The notes under the pieces: generated by a model
Databases searched by the model: none
Seen by the model: only the letters and a program-made list of their open reading frames with translations
Told to the model about the DNA's origin: nothing
Program-made: the position numbers and the translations under genes
Assembly (NCBI RefSeq): GCF_012911025.1
Contig: NZ_WUEI01000036.1
Location: forward strand, 1 to 41,526
From: Azoarcus sp. TTM-91
GTDB taxonomy: Bacteria > Pseudomonadota > Gammaproteobacteria > Burkholderiales > Rhodocyclaceae
Direction: 5' to 3'
Length of the DNA stretch: 41,526 nt
Shown here: piece after piece, positions 19,054 to 29,950 of the stretch
Numbering within the stretch: position 1 is the first letter of the stretch
Layout: each line of letters opens with the position of its first letter

Positions 19054-19092
19054 GGGACAATTTGTCCCGGCGGGGCGCGACAAATTATCCCC
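19054..19092. promoter_or_regulatory. Tandem dyads, probable enhancer (UAS) for the sigma-54 activator
   Basis: GGGACAA-T-TTGTCCC (19054-19068) is a perfect 7+7 bp inverted repeat. A second, degenerate copy (GACAAATTATCCC, 19079-19091) matches it at 11 of 13 positions, with centres 23 bases apart. The pair sits at enhancer distance from both the fdhGHI promoter (about -86 and -109) and the candidate divergent fdhE promoter (about -97 and -120). Binding by the neighbouring NtrC-type regulator is inferred. Confidence 0.65.
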
Positions 19093-19154
19093 ATCGTCAG
19101 CAGGGCAATGAGCGCAAGCCCCGGCCAGTGGGTGTTTGCGCCAAGGCGGAGCCC

Positions 19155-19170
19155 GCGCACGCTTCTTGCA
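19155..19170 (+). promoter_or_regulatory. Candidate sigma-54 promoter of fdhE
   Basis: GCGCAC (19155-19160), five bases, then a perfect TTGCA -12 element (19166-19170). The -24 block departs from TGGCAC at two positions, including one G of the invariant GG pair, so strength is doubtful. The predicted start near 19181 would give a leader of about 29 bases to the fdhE ATG. Position relative to the shared dyads mirrors the fdhGHI promoter. Confidence 0.4.
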
Positions 19171-19209
19171 CTACCCTCCCCTTTTCGGCAGCGAGAGAAC
19201 CCCAGCCTC

Positions 19210-20076
19210 ATGAGCCTCAGCCCGCAAACCATCGTCCCCGGCCCGGAACCGCGCAACTTCATCCCGCCGGAGCCGGCCGCCCTGTTCGCCGCCCGTCAGG
19301 CGCGCCTCACCGAACTCGCCGCCACCTCGCCGATGGCGGACTGGCTGGGCTTCGTCGGCCTGATCGCCGGCGCCCAGCTACACACCCTGCCCCGCCTCGA
19401 CGGCTTCACCCATGAGCGCCGCGCTCCGCTGGACATCGCGCTGCTGCCGCAGCTGCCCGCCTGGCAAGGCGCACTGGAAGGGCTGCTGGAAACGCTGGCG
19501 TCAGCGGTGGAGGGGCAGGCACTGGCCGCGCTGCGCAAACTCGCTGCCCTGTCCGCGGACGATCGCAGCGCGCTGGCCGGCCGGGTGATCAACGGCGAGC
19601 TCGGCGACGGCGACATGGACCAGGCCCCGCTCGCCACCGCGGCGCTGGAGCTGGTGGCCACCGCGATCGCCAGCCGCAGCTCCGCCGACGGCTTCTCCAG
19701 CCTCAGCGCGGCCTGCCCCGCCTGTGGCGGAGCCGCCGTCGCCAGCGTGCTGGAAACCCACAAGCTCAACGGCCTGCGCTATCTCTATTGCGGCAGCTGC
19801 AACAGCGGCTGGCACCATGTGCGCGCCCAGTGCAGCCACTGCAACCAGTCCGGCCGCGTGGCCTACCAGGCGCTGGAGGAAGGCAGGCTATGGCAGGCGG
19901 AGACCTGCGACGACTGCCACAGCTACCTGAAGCTCTTCAACCGCAGCAAGGCCCTGGGCCTGGACCCGGTTGCGGACGACCTGGCCAGCGTGGCGCTGGA
20001 CCTCGCGCTGGGCGAGGCCGGCTACCAGCGCTTGGGCGCCAATCCCTACCTGCTGCTGGCCGCGCAGACGGCCTGA
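19210..20076 (+). CDS. fdhE: Formate dehydrogenase accessory protein FdhE
   Basis: Cytoplasmic rubredoxin-like iron-binding chaperone needed for maturation of Tat-exported respiratory formate dehydrogenases. The protein has 289 residues from the ATG at 19210 (E. coli 309). The N-terminal half is helical. The C-terminal half contains the cysteine pairs CPACGG, YCGSC, CSHC and CDDCHSYLK, which form the metal-binding core. The frame is open from 19108, but the upstream 34 codons show no family similarity, and 19210 begins MSLSPQ. It is divergent from fdhGHI and shares its regulatory region, fitting co-expression of enzyme and maturation factor. Confidence 0.92.
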   Translation: MSLSPQTIVPGPEPRNFIPPEPAALFAARQARLTELAATSPMADWLGFVGLIAGAQLHTLPRLDGFTHERRAPLDIALLPQLPAWQGALEGLLETLASAVEGQALAALRKLAALSADDRSALAGRVINGELGDGDMDQAPLATAALELVATAIASRSSADGFSSLSAACPACGGAAVASVLETHKLNGLRYLYCGSCNSGWHHVRAQCSHCNQSGRVAYQALEEGRLWQAETCDDCHSYLKLFNRSKALGLDPVADDLASVALDLALGEAGYQRLGANPYLLLAAQTA

Positions 20077-20127
20077 GGCCAGGCGCCCGCCTCTTGTCGG
20101 GGCCGGCGTGCGCCGCGCCCAGGGCGT

Positions 20128-22257
<2,130 letters not shown>

Positions 22258-22300
22258 CGCCTTCAGCCTCGGCCGCGCACGCCGCGCCGGTGCGGCCGGC

Positions 22301-23692
22301 TCACACCGCCCACTCGGCGCACTTGCGCTCCAGCGTCTTGCGCGAAACCCCCAGCAGCTCCGCCGCGCGGGTCTTGTTGCCGCCGCACTGTTCCAGCACC
22401 GCGAGGATGTGGCGCTTCTCCACCTCGTCCAGCAGCAGCGAGCTGGCCGCCGGATCCGGCGTGGGAGCGCCGGCATCGCTCCGCCCCGCCACGCTGCCGC
22501 CCAGGCTGTCCAGCGGGAATTCGCCGAACAGCAGCGAGCGTTCGACGAAGTTGCGCAGCTCGCGCACATTGCCGGGCCAGGGATAGGCCATCAGCCGCGC
22601 CGACACCTCAGGTTCCACTGGCAGCGGCGGCACGCCCAGCTGCATGGAGAGCTGACGCATGAAGGCGGCGCCCAGCTCCGGGATGTCCTCGGCACGTTCA
22701 CGCAGCGGCGGCACCGTCAGCGTGATCACTTCCAGGCGGTAGAACAGGTCTTCGCGGAAGCGGCCGGCCTCCACCTCCGCCCGCAGGTTGCGGTTGGTGG
22801 CGGCCAGCACCCGCACGTCCACCGGCACTTCCGTTTCGGCGCCCACCGGCCGTACCCGCCGCTCTTCCAGCACCCGCAGCAGGCGGGATTGCAGCGCCAG
22901 CGGCAATTCGCCGATCTCGTCCAGGAACAGGGTGCCGCCGTGGGCGTAGTGGAACAGCCCGTTGCGCGCTTCGCGGGCGCCGGTGAAGGCGCCCTTCACA
23001 TGGCCGAACAGCTCGGACTCGATCAGCTCCGCCGAGATCGCCGCGCAGTTCACCGCCACGAAGGGTTTCTCCGCCCGCGGTGACCACTGGTGCAGCGCCC
23101 GCGCCACCACCTCCTTGCCCACCCCGGATTCGCCCTGGATCAGCACGGTGGAAGGCGTGGGCGCGATGCGGTGCAGGATCTGCCGCAGCCGGGCGATGGC
23201 GGGCGACGCGCCCACCATACCGTCGTCGCCGCGCGCGCTCTCGGCCACCTGGCGGCGCAGCAGGAAATTCTCCCGCGACAGCCGGGTGCGCTCGGTGCAG
23301 CGCTTGATGGCGTTGGCGATCTGGTCGACGCGGAAGGGCTTGAGGATGAAGTCGGACGCGCCGGCGCGCAGTGCGTCGATGGCGGTTTCCATGTCGGCGA
23401 AGGCGGTGATCAGGATCACGTCGCCGGCGAAGCCTTCCGCCTTCAGGTCCTGCAACCACTCGATGCCGGCCTTGCCGGGCAGCGCGATGTCCAGGATGAC
23501 GAGGTCGAAATGGGTGTGCTCGAACTTCTTCGCCCCCTCCTCCGCCGAGCCGGCCAGCTCCACCGCGTAGCCCCGCATCGCCAGCGCGCGGGCGAGGAAG
23601 CTGCGCATGCCCTGCTCGTCATCGACGACCAGGATGCTGCCCTCATGACCGGTTGCGGCCGGCGCTTCCTTGTTTTCGCCCTGCGCGCTCAT
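22301..23692 (-). CDS. NtrC-family sigma-54-dependent response regulator
   Basis: Enhancer-binding activator of 463 residues. The receiver domain (about 18-135) has DDE at 24-26 and phospho-Asp68 in [10 protein letters not shown]. The central AAA+ domain has Walker A GESGVGKE, the sigma-54 contact loop GAFTGA and Walker [11 protein letters not shown]. The C-terminal Fis-type helix-turn-helix ([21 protein letters not shown]) should bind DNA. The intact GAFTGA loop means it can activate sigma-54 polymerase. The ATG at 23692 is preceded by GGAGCGG. The kinase gene follows after 43 bases. The nearest matching targets are the fdhGHI sigma-54 promoter and the tandem dyads at 19054-19092. Confidence 0.94.
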   Translation of the reverse strand: MSAQGENKEAPAATGHEGSILVVDDEQGMRSFLARALAMRGYAVELAGSAEEGAKKFEHTHFDLVILDIALPGKAGIEWLQDLKAEGFAGDVILITAFADMETAIDALRAGASDFILKPFRVDQIANAIKRCTERTRLSRENFLLRRQVAESARGDDGMVGASPAIARLRQILHRIAPTPSTVLIQGESGVGKEVVARALHQWSPRAEKPFVAVNCAAISAELIESELFGHVKGAFTGAREARNGLFHYAHGGTLFLDEIGELPLALQSRLLRVLEERRVRPVGAETEVPVDVRVLAATNRNLRAEVEAGRFREDLFYRLEVITLTVPPLRERAEDIPELGAAFMRQLSMQLGVPPLPVEPEVSARLMAYPWPGNVRELRNFVERSLLFGEFPLDSLGGSVAGRSDAGAPTPDPAASSLLLDEVEKRHILAVLEQCGGNKTRAAELLGVSRKTLERKCAEWAV

Positions 23693-23999
23693 CGGTCCGC
23701 TCCAGAGTGACGGGTACGCGCGGACAGCCTGGCGCGCACGTCGGCCAACAGGGGAAACGACCAAGGGGAAGGAATACCGGAAAACCGCATGCTTGCCGAA
23801 GCGCCAGGCGCCGCCATCTGAACTGGAAACCCATCGTCCCGGCAGGACGAAGGCCAGGGGAAACCACCGCGCACGCTCGGAAGGGGACAGGGAAGGAAGC
23901 GGGCGAGTTTACCAGTTCAACCGGCCCCAAGGGCAGCATGGGCATGAGGTCTCTGGACCAGCGAGCGCGGTTACGGAGGGGCTTTCATGCCATTCGGGA
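23693..23999. other. GC-rich leader region of the two-component operon
   Basis: About 300 bases upstream of the regulator with ordinary composition for this genome. I saw no convincing sigma-70 or sigma-54 element and no supported gene. Confidence 0.35.
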
Positions 24000-24480
24000 G
24001 AGGCCAGAGAACGAATGATCTGCCTTGTTTCAAAGTTCAATTCAGCAGTGGAAAGCCGGCCCCCGCAGCGCTTCCCGATTCCGTATCTCAATCCAATTCC
24101 AGCGCGGCAGAAATCCCGATTCAACTCGCCGCAATTGACCATTATCCATTAATGGGAATAAGGCTTTATAAACTTGATAGGGAAAAGGCCATTTCGGCGG
24201 ATTTCCTTAATCTATCTTTAAGAAATGAAACGGTGCAGCATTTTTTGTTTTAATGATCGCATCAATTTTATTTATATCAGAAAATGCCATATTGGTTGAT
24301 CACCTCCCCACATCCCCATCTAAATGCCTTGTTTCCTCAACAGGAAAAATATATTTACCTTTGTTTTTCAAATTGTTGAAAACTGTGAACACATGAATTT
24401 AATCTCCTTTCAAATTAAAAGGCTTTAAAAAAATACGGGTTTATTTACCCGGTTTTCGGGCGTTTCAATTCATCCCGCAC
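24000..24480. other. AT-rich island upstream of the cyo operon
   Basis: About 480 bases whose composition changes sharply to AT-rich, with runs such as TTTATTTATAT and a seven-A tract, while the flanks are strongly GC-rich. It contains short perfect inverted repeats: TTTCCT/AGGAAA (24332-24347), TTTTCAA/TTGAAAA (24365-24382), CCTTT/AAAGG (24406-24422) and CGGGT/ACCCG (24436-24451). The last arm can alternatively pair with the following CGGG. An 88-codon open frame (23987-24253) spans its left part but has no ribosome site or family features and is not called. It may be a foreign remnant, a silencing target or an extended promoter region. Confidence 0.55.
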
Positions 24481-24580
24481 TGCCGCATTGACCCGTTACT
24501 GAGGCCCTGTTTCGTAATGTAGTATCCGCGCTTTCCTCCCCCCGACCTGCTGGCGTGGTCCGTCTTAATTCTTCTTCCGG

Positions 24581-24627
24581 ACGTTGCGAAGCTGATTCCG
24601 CAACGTGGTTGCAATACCGGAATTGCA
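24581..24627. promoter_or_regulatory. Paired dyads about 250-290 bases upstream of cyoA
   Basis: ACGTTGCG (24581-24588) and CGCAACGT (24599-24606) are perfect inverted copies with a 10-base spacer. Next to it TGCAAT (24610-24615) and ATTGCA (24622-24627) form a second dyad with a 6-base spacer. These could bind a regulator of the oxidase operon. The rest of 24481-24874 is GC-rich with no supported gene. Confidence 0.4.
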
Positions 24628-24874
24628 GCGAATTTCCTGTGGGCGATTCACGCCCCGACCATTCGCGGCGCAACGCTTTTCCGGCGCTGGACTCCCTCTC
24701 TCCCGCACGCCCGGCACAGGTCTTTTCCATCCGTAGTGTCAGCACCCGCCACGCAGGCTCCCGCCCGCGCCCCGGCCGGCTTCGCCTGCCGATTCCGCGC
24801 GTGGCCTCCCCGCCGCGCGACAGCCCGCGGCGCGCGGGCCATGCCACGCATTCCTTTCATCCATGAGGCAAAAA

Positions 24875-25813
24875 ATGAGAACGAGGAAGTACCCCAACAT
24901 ACTGCGATGGCTGTCGCCGGCCCTCGCAGTAGCCGCCTTGAGCGGCTGCAGCGGCGGCATCCTGGACCCCAAGGGCCAGGTCGCGGCAGACGAGAAGTCG
25001 CTGATCATCACCGCCACCCTGCTGATGCTGATCGTGGTGGTGCCGGTCATCGTGATGACCCTGGTGTTCGCCTGGAAGTACCGCGCCACCAACACCGAAG
25101 CGGTCTACGAGCCGAAGTGGTCGCACTCGACCAAGATCGAGCTGGTGGTGTGGCTGGTGCCCATCATCATCGTCGCCATCCTGGGCGTGATCACCTGGAA
25201 GAGCACCCATGCGCTCGACCCCTATCGCCCGATCGAATCGGACAAGAAGCCGATCAATGTCGAGGTGGTGTCGCTGAACTGGAAGTGGCTGTTCATCTAC
25301 CCGGACCTGGGCATCGCCACGGTGAACGAGCTGTCCTTCCCGAAAGACGTGCCGGTGGCCTTCAAGATCACCTCCGACGCGGCGATGAACTCCTTCTTCA
25401 TCCCGCAGCTGGGTGGCCAGATCTACTCCATGGCCGGCATGCAGACCAAGCTGCACCTGATCGCCAACGAAGCCGGCACCTATAACGGCTTCTCCGCCAA
25501 CTACAGCGGCGGCGGTTTCTCCGGCATGAAGTTCGAAGCCATCGCCCAGCCCAGTGAAGAGGCCTTCCAGGCCTGGGTGGAGAAGGTGCGCACCTCCGGC
25601 AGCACGCTGGACGCCACCGCCTACGACGACCTGGCCAAGCCCAGCGAGAAGCACGCGGTGACCTATTACGCCTCGGTCGCGCCCAATCTCTTCGGCGCCA
25701 TCATCGGCAAATACATGAACTCCCACGACGTCGGCACCGTCGGCGAAATCCTGGGCTTCAACACCTGGCCCGGCGCGCAGATCTGCCTGGCGCCCGCCAA
25801 CACGGAGCTTTGA
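24875..25813 (+). CDS. cyoA: Cytochrome bo3 ubiquinol oxidase subunit II
   Basis: Subunit II of a quinol-oxidising heme-copper oxidase, 312 residues. It has a lipoprotein signal ending in LSGC, two membrane helices (about 48-70 and 90-112) and a periplasmic cupredoxin domain. The CuA-binding Cys/His/Met cluster of cytochrome c oxidases is absent, and the [11 protein letters not shown] segment matches CyoA, so the donor should be quinol. An ATG at 24863 is in frame, but the GAGG at 24866-24869 is correctly spaced for the ATG at 24875, so I chose the latter. First gene of cyoABCDE. Confidence 0.94.
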   Translation: MRTRKYPNILRWLSPALAVAALSGCSGGILDPKGQVAADEKSLIITATLLMLIVVVPVIVMTLVFAWKYRATNTEAVYEPKWSHSTKIELVVWLVPIIIVAILGVITWKSTHALDPYRPIESDKKPINVEVVSLNWKWLFIYPDLGIATVNELSFPKDVPVAFKITSDAAMNSFFIPQLGGQIYSMAGMQTKLHLIANEAGTYNGFSANYSGGGFSGMKFEAIAQPSEEAFQAWVEKVRTSGSTLDATAYDDLAKPSEKHAVTYYASVAPNLFGAIIGKYMNSHDVGTVGEILGFNTWPGAQICLAPANTEL

Positions 25814-25817
25814 TCAG

Positions 25818-27791
25818 ATGTTCGGCAAACTGACACTGGAGGCGGTGCCCTATCACGAGCCCATCGTGATGGTGACACTGGCCATGGTCGCCCTCGGCGG
25901 CCTCGCCCTGATCGCGGCGATCACCTACTTCCGCAAGTGGAACTACCTGTGGACCGAGTGGCTCACCTCGGTGGACCACAAGCGCATCGGCGTGATGTAC
26001 ATCATCGTCGCCCTCGTCATGCTGCTGCGCGGCTTCGCCGACGCCATGATGATGCGCTCCCAGCTGGCGCTCGCCACCAACGGCGCGCTCGGCTATCTGC
26101 CACCGGACCATTACGACCAGATCTTCACCGCCCACGGCGTGATCATGATCATTTTCATGGCCATGCCCTTCATGTTTGGCCTGATGAACATCATCCTGCC
26201 GCTGCAGATCGGTGCGCGCGACGTCGCCTTCCCCTTCCTGAACTCGCTGAGCTTCTGGCTGCTGGTGGCGGCGGTGGTGTTGATGAACCTGTCGCTGGGC
26301 GTGGGCGAATTCGCCCGTACCGGCTGGGTGGCCTATCCACCCCTATCCGGACTTGAGTTCAGCCCCGGGGTGGGGGTGGATTACTACATATGGGCGCTGC
26401 AGATATCCGGCATAGGAACGACGCTGACGGCGGTGAACTTCCTCGTCACCGTGCTGAAGATGCGCGCGCCGACGATGAAGCTGATGGAAATGCCGATCTT
26501 CACCTGGACCTGCACCTGGGCCAACGTGCTGGTGGTCGCTTCCTTCCCCATCCTGACCGCCGCCCTCGGCATGCTGACGCTGGACCGTTACCTCGACTTC
26601 CACTTCTTCACGAGTGATGGCGGTGGTAACGCGATGATGTACATCAACCTGTTCTGGGCCTGGGGTCACCCCGAGGTGTACATCCTCGTTCTGCCGGCCT
26701 TCGGCATCTTCTCCGAAGTCATCTCCACCTTCACCGGCAAGCGCCTGTTCGGCTACAAGTCCATGATCTACGCCAGCGGCGTGATCGCGATCCTGGGCTT
26801 CGTCGTCTGGCTGCACCACTTCTTCACCATGGGGTCGGGCGCCAATGTAAACGCCTTCTTCGGCATCGCCACCATGGTCATCGCGATTCCGACCGGGGTG
26901 AAGCTGTTCAACTGGCTGTTCACCATCTACCGCGGCCGCCTGCGCTTCACCTCGCCGGTGCTGTGGACGCTGGGCTTCATGGTCACCTTCACCATCGGCG
27001 GCATGACCGGCGTGCTGATGGCGGTGCCGGGCGCGGACTTCGTGCTGCACAACAGCCTGTTCCTCATCGCCCACTTCCACAACACCATCATCGGTGGCGC
27101 GGTGTTCGGCTACCTGGCCGGCTTCACCTTCTGGTTCCCCAAGGTGTTCGGCTTCAAGCTCAACGAAAAGTGGGGCAAGGCCTCGTTCTGGTTCTGGCAG
27201 ATCGGCTTCTACTTCGCCTTCGTGCCGCTGTACATCCTCGGCTTCCTGGGCATGACGCGCCGCCTGAACCACACCGACAACCCGGACTGGACGCCCTGGC
27301 TGTACGTGGCCTGCATTGGCGCGGTGCTGATCCTGTTCGGCATCCTGTGCCAGTTCATCCAGGTGTTCGTGAGCGTGCGCGACCGCAAGAAGCTGGTGGA
27401 CGAGAGCGGCGACCCGTGGAACGCCCACACGCTGGAATGGGCCACCTCCTCGCCGCCGCCGTTCTACAACTTCGCCACCACGCCGGTCGTGCATGACATC
27501 GACGCCTTCACCGACATGAAGGAAAAGGGCATCGCCTACGACCGCCCGGCCAGGTACGCGCCCATCCACATGCCGCGCAACACCTCGGCCGGCCTGATCA
27601 TCGGCGCCTTCGCCACCGTCGGCGGTTTCGCCGCCATCTGGCACATCTGGTGGCTCGCCATCGTCAGCCTGGTGGGCATCGTCGCTGCCTTCCTTGTGCG
27701 CGCCTACGACAACGATGTGGACTACTACGTCCAGCCCGCCGAGATCGAGCGCCTCGAAAACGCCCATCTCGCCAAACTCGCCAAGGCCTGA
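25818..27791 (+). CDS. cyoB: Cytochrome bo3 ubiquinol oxidase subunit I
   Basis: Catalytic subunit of 657 residues that reduces O2 to water and pumps protons. Key residues fall at the same numbers as in E. coli CyoB: quinol-site Arg71, Asp75, His98 and Gln101; low-spin heme b ligands His106 and His421; the CuB ligands His284 (GHPEVY), His333 and His334; cross-linked Tyr288; high-spin heme ligand His419; D-channel Asp135 and Glu286; K-channel Lys362. The complete set indicates a functional, proton-pumping A-type quinol oxidase. Starts five bases after the cyoA stop. Confidence 0.97.
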   Translation: MFGKLTLEAVPYHEPIVMVTLAMVALGGLALIAAITYFRKWNYLWTEWLTSVDHKRIGVMYIIVALVMLLRGFADAMMMRSQLALATNGALGYLPPDHYDQIFTAHGVIMIIFMAMPFMFGLMNIILPLQIGARDVAFPFLNSLSFWLLVAAVVLMNLSLGVGEFARTGWVAYPPLSGLEFSPGVGVDYYIWALQISGIGTTLTAVNFLVTVLKMRAPTMKLMEMPIFTWTCTWANVLVVASFPILTAALGMLTLDRYLDFHFFTSDGGGNAMMYINLFWAWGHPEVYILVLPAFGIFSEVISTFTGKRLFGYKSMIYASGVIAILGFVVWLHHFFTMGSGANVNAFFGIATMVIAIPTGVKLFNWLFTIYRGRLRFTSPVLWTLGFMVTFTIGGMTGVLMAVPGADFVLHNSLFLIAHFHNTIIGGAVFGYLAGFTFWFPKVFGFKLNEKWGKASFWFWQIGFYFAFVPLYILGFLGMTRRLNHTDNPDWTPWLYVACIGAVLILFGILCQFIQVFVSVRDRKKLVDESGDPWNAHTLEWATSSPPPFYNFATTPVVHDIDAFTDMKEKGIAYDRPARYAPIHMPRNTSAGLIIGAFATVGGFAAIWHIWWLAIVSLVGIVAAFLVRAYDNDVDYYVQPAEIERLENAHLAKLAKA

Positions 27792-27797
27792 TTTCCC

Positions 27798-28424
27798 ATG
27801 ACGTCCCACGTTATCCAATCCCACGCCGCCCATGCCGCCGGGCATGGGCACGACCACGAACACCACGACAGCGGTGGCAGCACCGTCTTCGGCTTCTGGC
27901 TGTACCTGATGACGGACTGCATCCTGTTCGCCTCGGTGTTCGCCACCTACGCGGTGCTGTTCATGAACACCGCCGGCGGCGTCTCCGGCAAGGACATCTT
28001 CGAGCTCGACTTCGTGCTCGTGGAAACCTTCGCCCTGCTGCTGTCCAGCATCACCTACGGCTTCGCGATGATCGCCGCCCACAAGGGCAACAAGGGCGGC
28101 ACCATCCGCTGGCTGCTGGCCACCTTCCTGCTCGGAGCGGTGTTCATCAGCATGGAAGTCTACGAGTTCCACCACCTCATCGCGGCCGGCCACGGCCCCA
28201 GCAGCAGCGCCTTCCTGTCGGCTTTCTTCGCCCTGGTGGGCATGCACGGCCTGCACGTGGCCGCCGGCATGCTGTGGATGATCGTGATGATCCTCGAGGT
28301 GAATCGCCGCGGCCTGGCGCCGCGCACGATGACGCGCCTGACCTGCCTCAGCCTGTTCTGGCACTTCCTCGACATCGTGTGGATCTGCGTGTTCACCATC
28401 GTCTACCTGATGGGAGCCCTGTAA
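27798..28424 (+). CDS. cyoC: Cytochrome bo3 ubiquinol oxidase subunit III
   Basis: Subunit III of 208 residues (E. coli 204) with five membrane helices; it stabilises the oxidase and contains no redox centre. The N-terminal 28 residues are rich in His ([18 protein letters not shown]), a tract that could bind metal. Typical motifs include [21 protein letters not shown] and [15 protein letters not shown]. Its stop codon overlaps the cyoD ATG by one base. Confidence 0.95.
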   Translation: MTSHVIQSHAAHAAGHGHDHEHHDSGGSTVFGFWLYLMTDCILFASVFATYAVLFMNTAGGVSGKDIFELDFVLVETFALLLSSITYGFAMIAAHKGNKGGTIRWLLATFLLGAVFISMEVYEFHHLIAAGHGPSSSAFLSAFFALVGMHGLHVAAGMLWMIVMILEVNRRGLAPRTMTRLTCLSLFWHFLDIVWICVFTIVYLMGAL

Positions 28425-28765
28425 TGAGCCAACATCCCAAAGCCGGCCACGCCGCCCATGCGGACGAGGGCAAGCACGGCAGCGTGCAGAGCTACATCGT
28501 CGGCTTCATCCTGGCGGTGATCCTCACCGTGATCCCGTTCTGGATGGTCATGGACAGCAACGTGTCGCGCAAAGCCACGCTGATCGCGATCTCGCTGTTC
28601 GCCATCGTCCAGATCGTGGTGCACCTGAAGTACTTCCTGCACCTGGACTTCTCCACCGAAGGCAAGCCCAACACCTTCTCCTTCCTGTTCACCGCGCTGG
28701 TGATCGTGATGCTGGTGGGCCTGTCGGTGTGGATCATCTTCAGCGCCAACGCGTTGATGATGTAA
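28424..28765 (+). CDS. cyoD: Cytochrome bo3 ubiquinol oxidase subunit IV
   Basis: Small subunit of 113 residues (E. coli 109) with three membrane helices after a charged, His-containing N-terminus. It contains [15 protein letters not shown], typical of CyoD/COX4-pro proteins, which assist CuB incorporation and assembly. The ATG shares its A with the cyoC stop (TAATG). A longer open frame starting at 27650 lies in another gene and is not meaningful. Confidence 0.94.
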   Translation: MSQHPKAGHAAHADEGKHGSVQSYIVGFILAVILTVIPFWMVMDSNVSRKATLIAISLFAIVQIVVHLKYFLHLDFSTEGKPNTFSFLFTALVIVMLVGLSVWIIFSANALMM

Positions 28766-28778
28766 GCGGAGCGGTAAG

Positions 28779-29672
28779 GTGACTCTCTCCCGTTACCTGT
28801 CGCGGTACCTGTCGGTCACCAAGCCCGGCATCATCTTCGGCAACCTGATCTCGGTCATCGGCGGCTTCCTGCTCGCCAGCCAGGGCAACATCGACCCGGT
28901 GTTGTTCCTGGCGACCGTGACCGGCCTGTCGCTGGTGGTGGCCTCCGGCTGCGCGCTCAACAACTGCATCGACCGTGACATCGACGGCAAGATGCAGCGC
29001 ACACGCAACCGGGTGACGGTGACCGGCGCGATCTCGCCGCGGGCCGCCGCCGCCCACGGCGTGGTGCTCGGGCTGGCCGGCTTCGGCCTGCTGGCCTGGT
29101 ACACCAACGCCGTGGCCGTGACCTTCGCCGCCGCCGGCTTCGTCATCTACGTCGGCGTGTACAGCCTGTACATGAAGCGCAACTCGGTCTACGGCACGCT
29201 GGTCGGCAGTCTCTCCGGCGCGGTGCCGCCGGTGGTGGGCTACTGTGCCGTCAGCAACGAGTTCGACGCCGGCGCCGCCATCCTGCTGACCATGTTCAGC
29301 CTGTGGCAGATGCCCCACTCCTACGCCATCGCGATCTTCCGCTACGCCGACTACAAGGCGGCGAACATCCCGGTGCTGCCGGTGGCCAAGGGCATCTCCG
29401 CGGCCAAGCGCCAGATCGTGCTGTACATCGTCGCCTTCGCGGTCGCCACCGCGATGCTGGGCCTGCAGGGCTACGCCGGCTACGACTACCTGGCGGTGGC
29501 CGGTGCCACCACCCTGTGGTGGCTGGGCATGGCGCTGTCGGGCTACAAGCGCGCCACCGACGACCGCGTGTGGGCACGCAAGGTGTTCCTGTTCTCCATC
29601 GTCACCATCACCGCGCTGAGCGTGATGATGGCGGTGGATTTCCAGGTACCGCCGAGCGCGTTCGCAGGCTGA
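28779..29672 (+). CDS. cyoE: Protoheme IX farnesyltransferase (heme O synthase)
   Basis: UbiA-family membrane prenyltransferase of 297 residues (E. coli 296) that attaches a farnesyl group to heme B to make heme O for the oxidase. The two polyprenyl-diphosphate-binding regions are [12 protein letters not shown] (N-x3-D-x3-D) and the second loop with [12 protein letters not shown]. About eight or nine membrane helices are present. The start is GTG at 28779 with GGAGCGG and TAAGG upstream. Last gene of the cyo operon, followed by a strong terminator. Confidence 0.95.
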   Translation: MTLSRYLSRYLSVTKPGIIFGNLISVIGGFLLASQGNIDPVLFLATVTGLSLVVASGCALNNCIDRDIDGKMQRTRNRVTVTGAISPRAAAAHGVVLGLAGFGLLAWYTNAVAVTFAAAGFVIYVGVYSLYMKRNSVYGTLVGSLSGAVPPVVGYCAVSNEFDAGAAILLTMFSLWQMPHSYAIAIFRYADYKAANIPVLPVAKGISAAKRQIVLYIVAFAVATAMLGLQGYAGYDYLAVAGATTLWWLGMALSGYKRATDDRVWARKVFLFSIVTITALSVMMAVDFQVPPSAFAG

Positions 29673-29695
29673 GGCTTCCGCTCCACGGAAGCACC

Positions 29696-29728
29696 AACGG
29701 CCGGCCTTCGGGACGGCCGTTTTCTTTT
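29696..29728 (+). terminator. Intrinsic terminator of the cyo operon
   Basis: AACGGCCGGCC (29696-29706), a TTCG tetraloop (29707-29710) and GGACGGCCGTT (29711-29721) form an 11-bp stem with one mismatch, followed by TTTTCTTTT. It lies 24 bases after the cyoE stop. No T run follows on the minus strand, so it serves mainly the cyo side of this convergent junction. Confidence 0.9.
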
Positions 29729-29761
29729 GCGCCGTGCTCGCGCCATGCCGCGGACCGGCGC

Positions 29762-29950
29762 CTAACCCGGCCGGCCATTGTGGCTGGGCGGCTTCTCCGC
29801 CGGCTTTTTGTCCGGCGACACCGCCGGCGGGTCGCTGGCGGGGAAGCTCTCCTCGCCGGATTCGTCTATGAGGTCTTCCACATGCGAATCCTGCGGCTTG
29901 CGCTTGGCCGGATCGGTCACCGGCGGCTTTTCGTTCATCGGCTTGTTCAT
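29762..29950 (-). CDS. Nested small acidic protein with SFPASDPPA motif (in-frame with mgtC)
   Basis: The last 62 codons of the MgtC frame could also be made separately. The ATG at 29950 is preceded by AAGGAGAGGAGC, one of the strongest ribosome sites in the window, which makes no sense as a coding accident in the middle of a gene. The predicted product (MNKPMNEKPP...) is hydrophilic, Pro/Asp/Glu-rich and probably disordered. It contains EDLIDESGEESFPASDPPA; from memory, a (S/T)FPASDP-type motif recurs in many small proteobacterial proteins of unknown role. Whether it is a separate protein, only a C-terminal extension of MgtC, or both, is open. Confidence 0.55.
   Translation of the reverse strand: MNKPMNEKPPVTDPAKRKPQDSHVEDLIDESGEESFPASDPPAVSPDKKPAEKPPSHNGRPG

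Noticed and set aside
23987..24253. 88-codon open frame across the AT-rich island
   Set aside because: No ribosome site, no motif, and composition that shifts abruptly mid-frame; more likely chance.
26343..28364. 673-codon minus-strand open frame opposite cyoB and cyoC
   Set aside because: Antisense shadow; rich in His, Asp, Gly and Glu, no motifs, and it spans two conserved genes.
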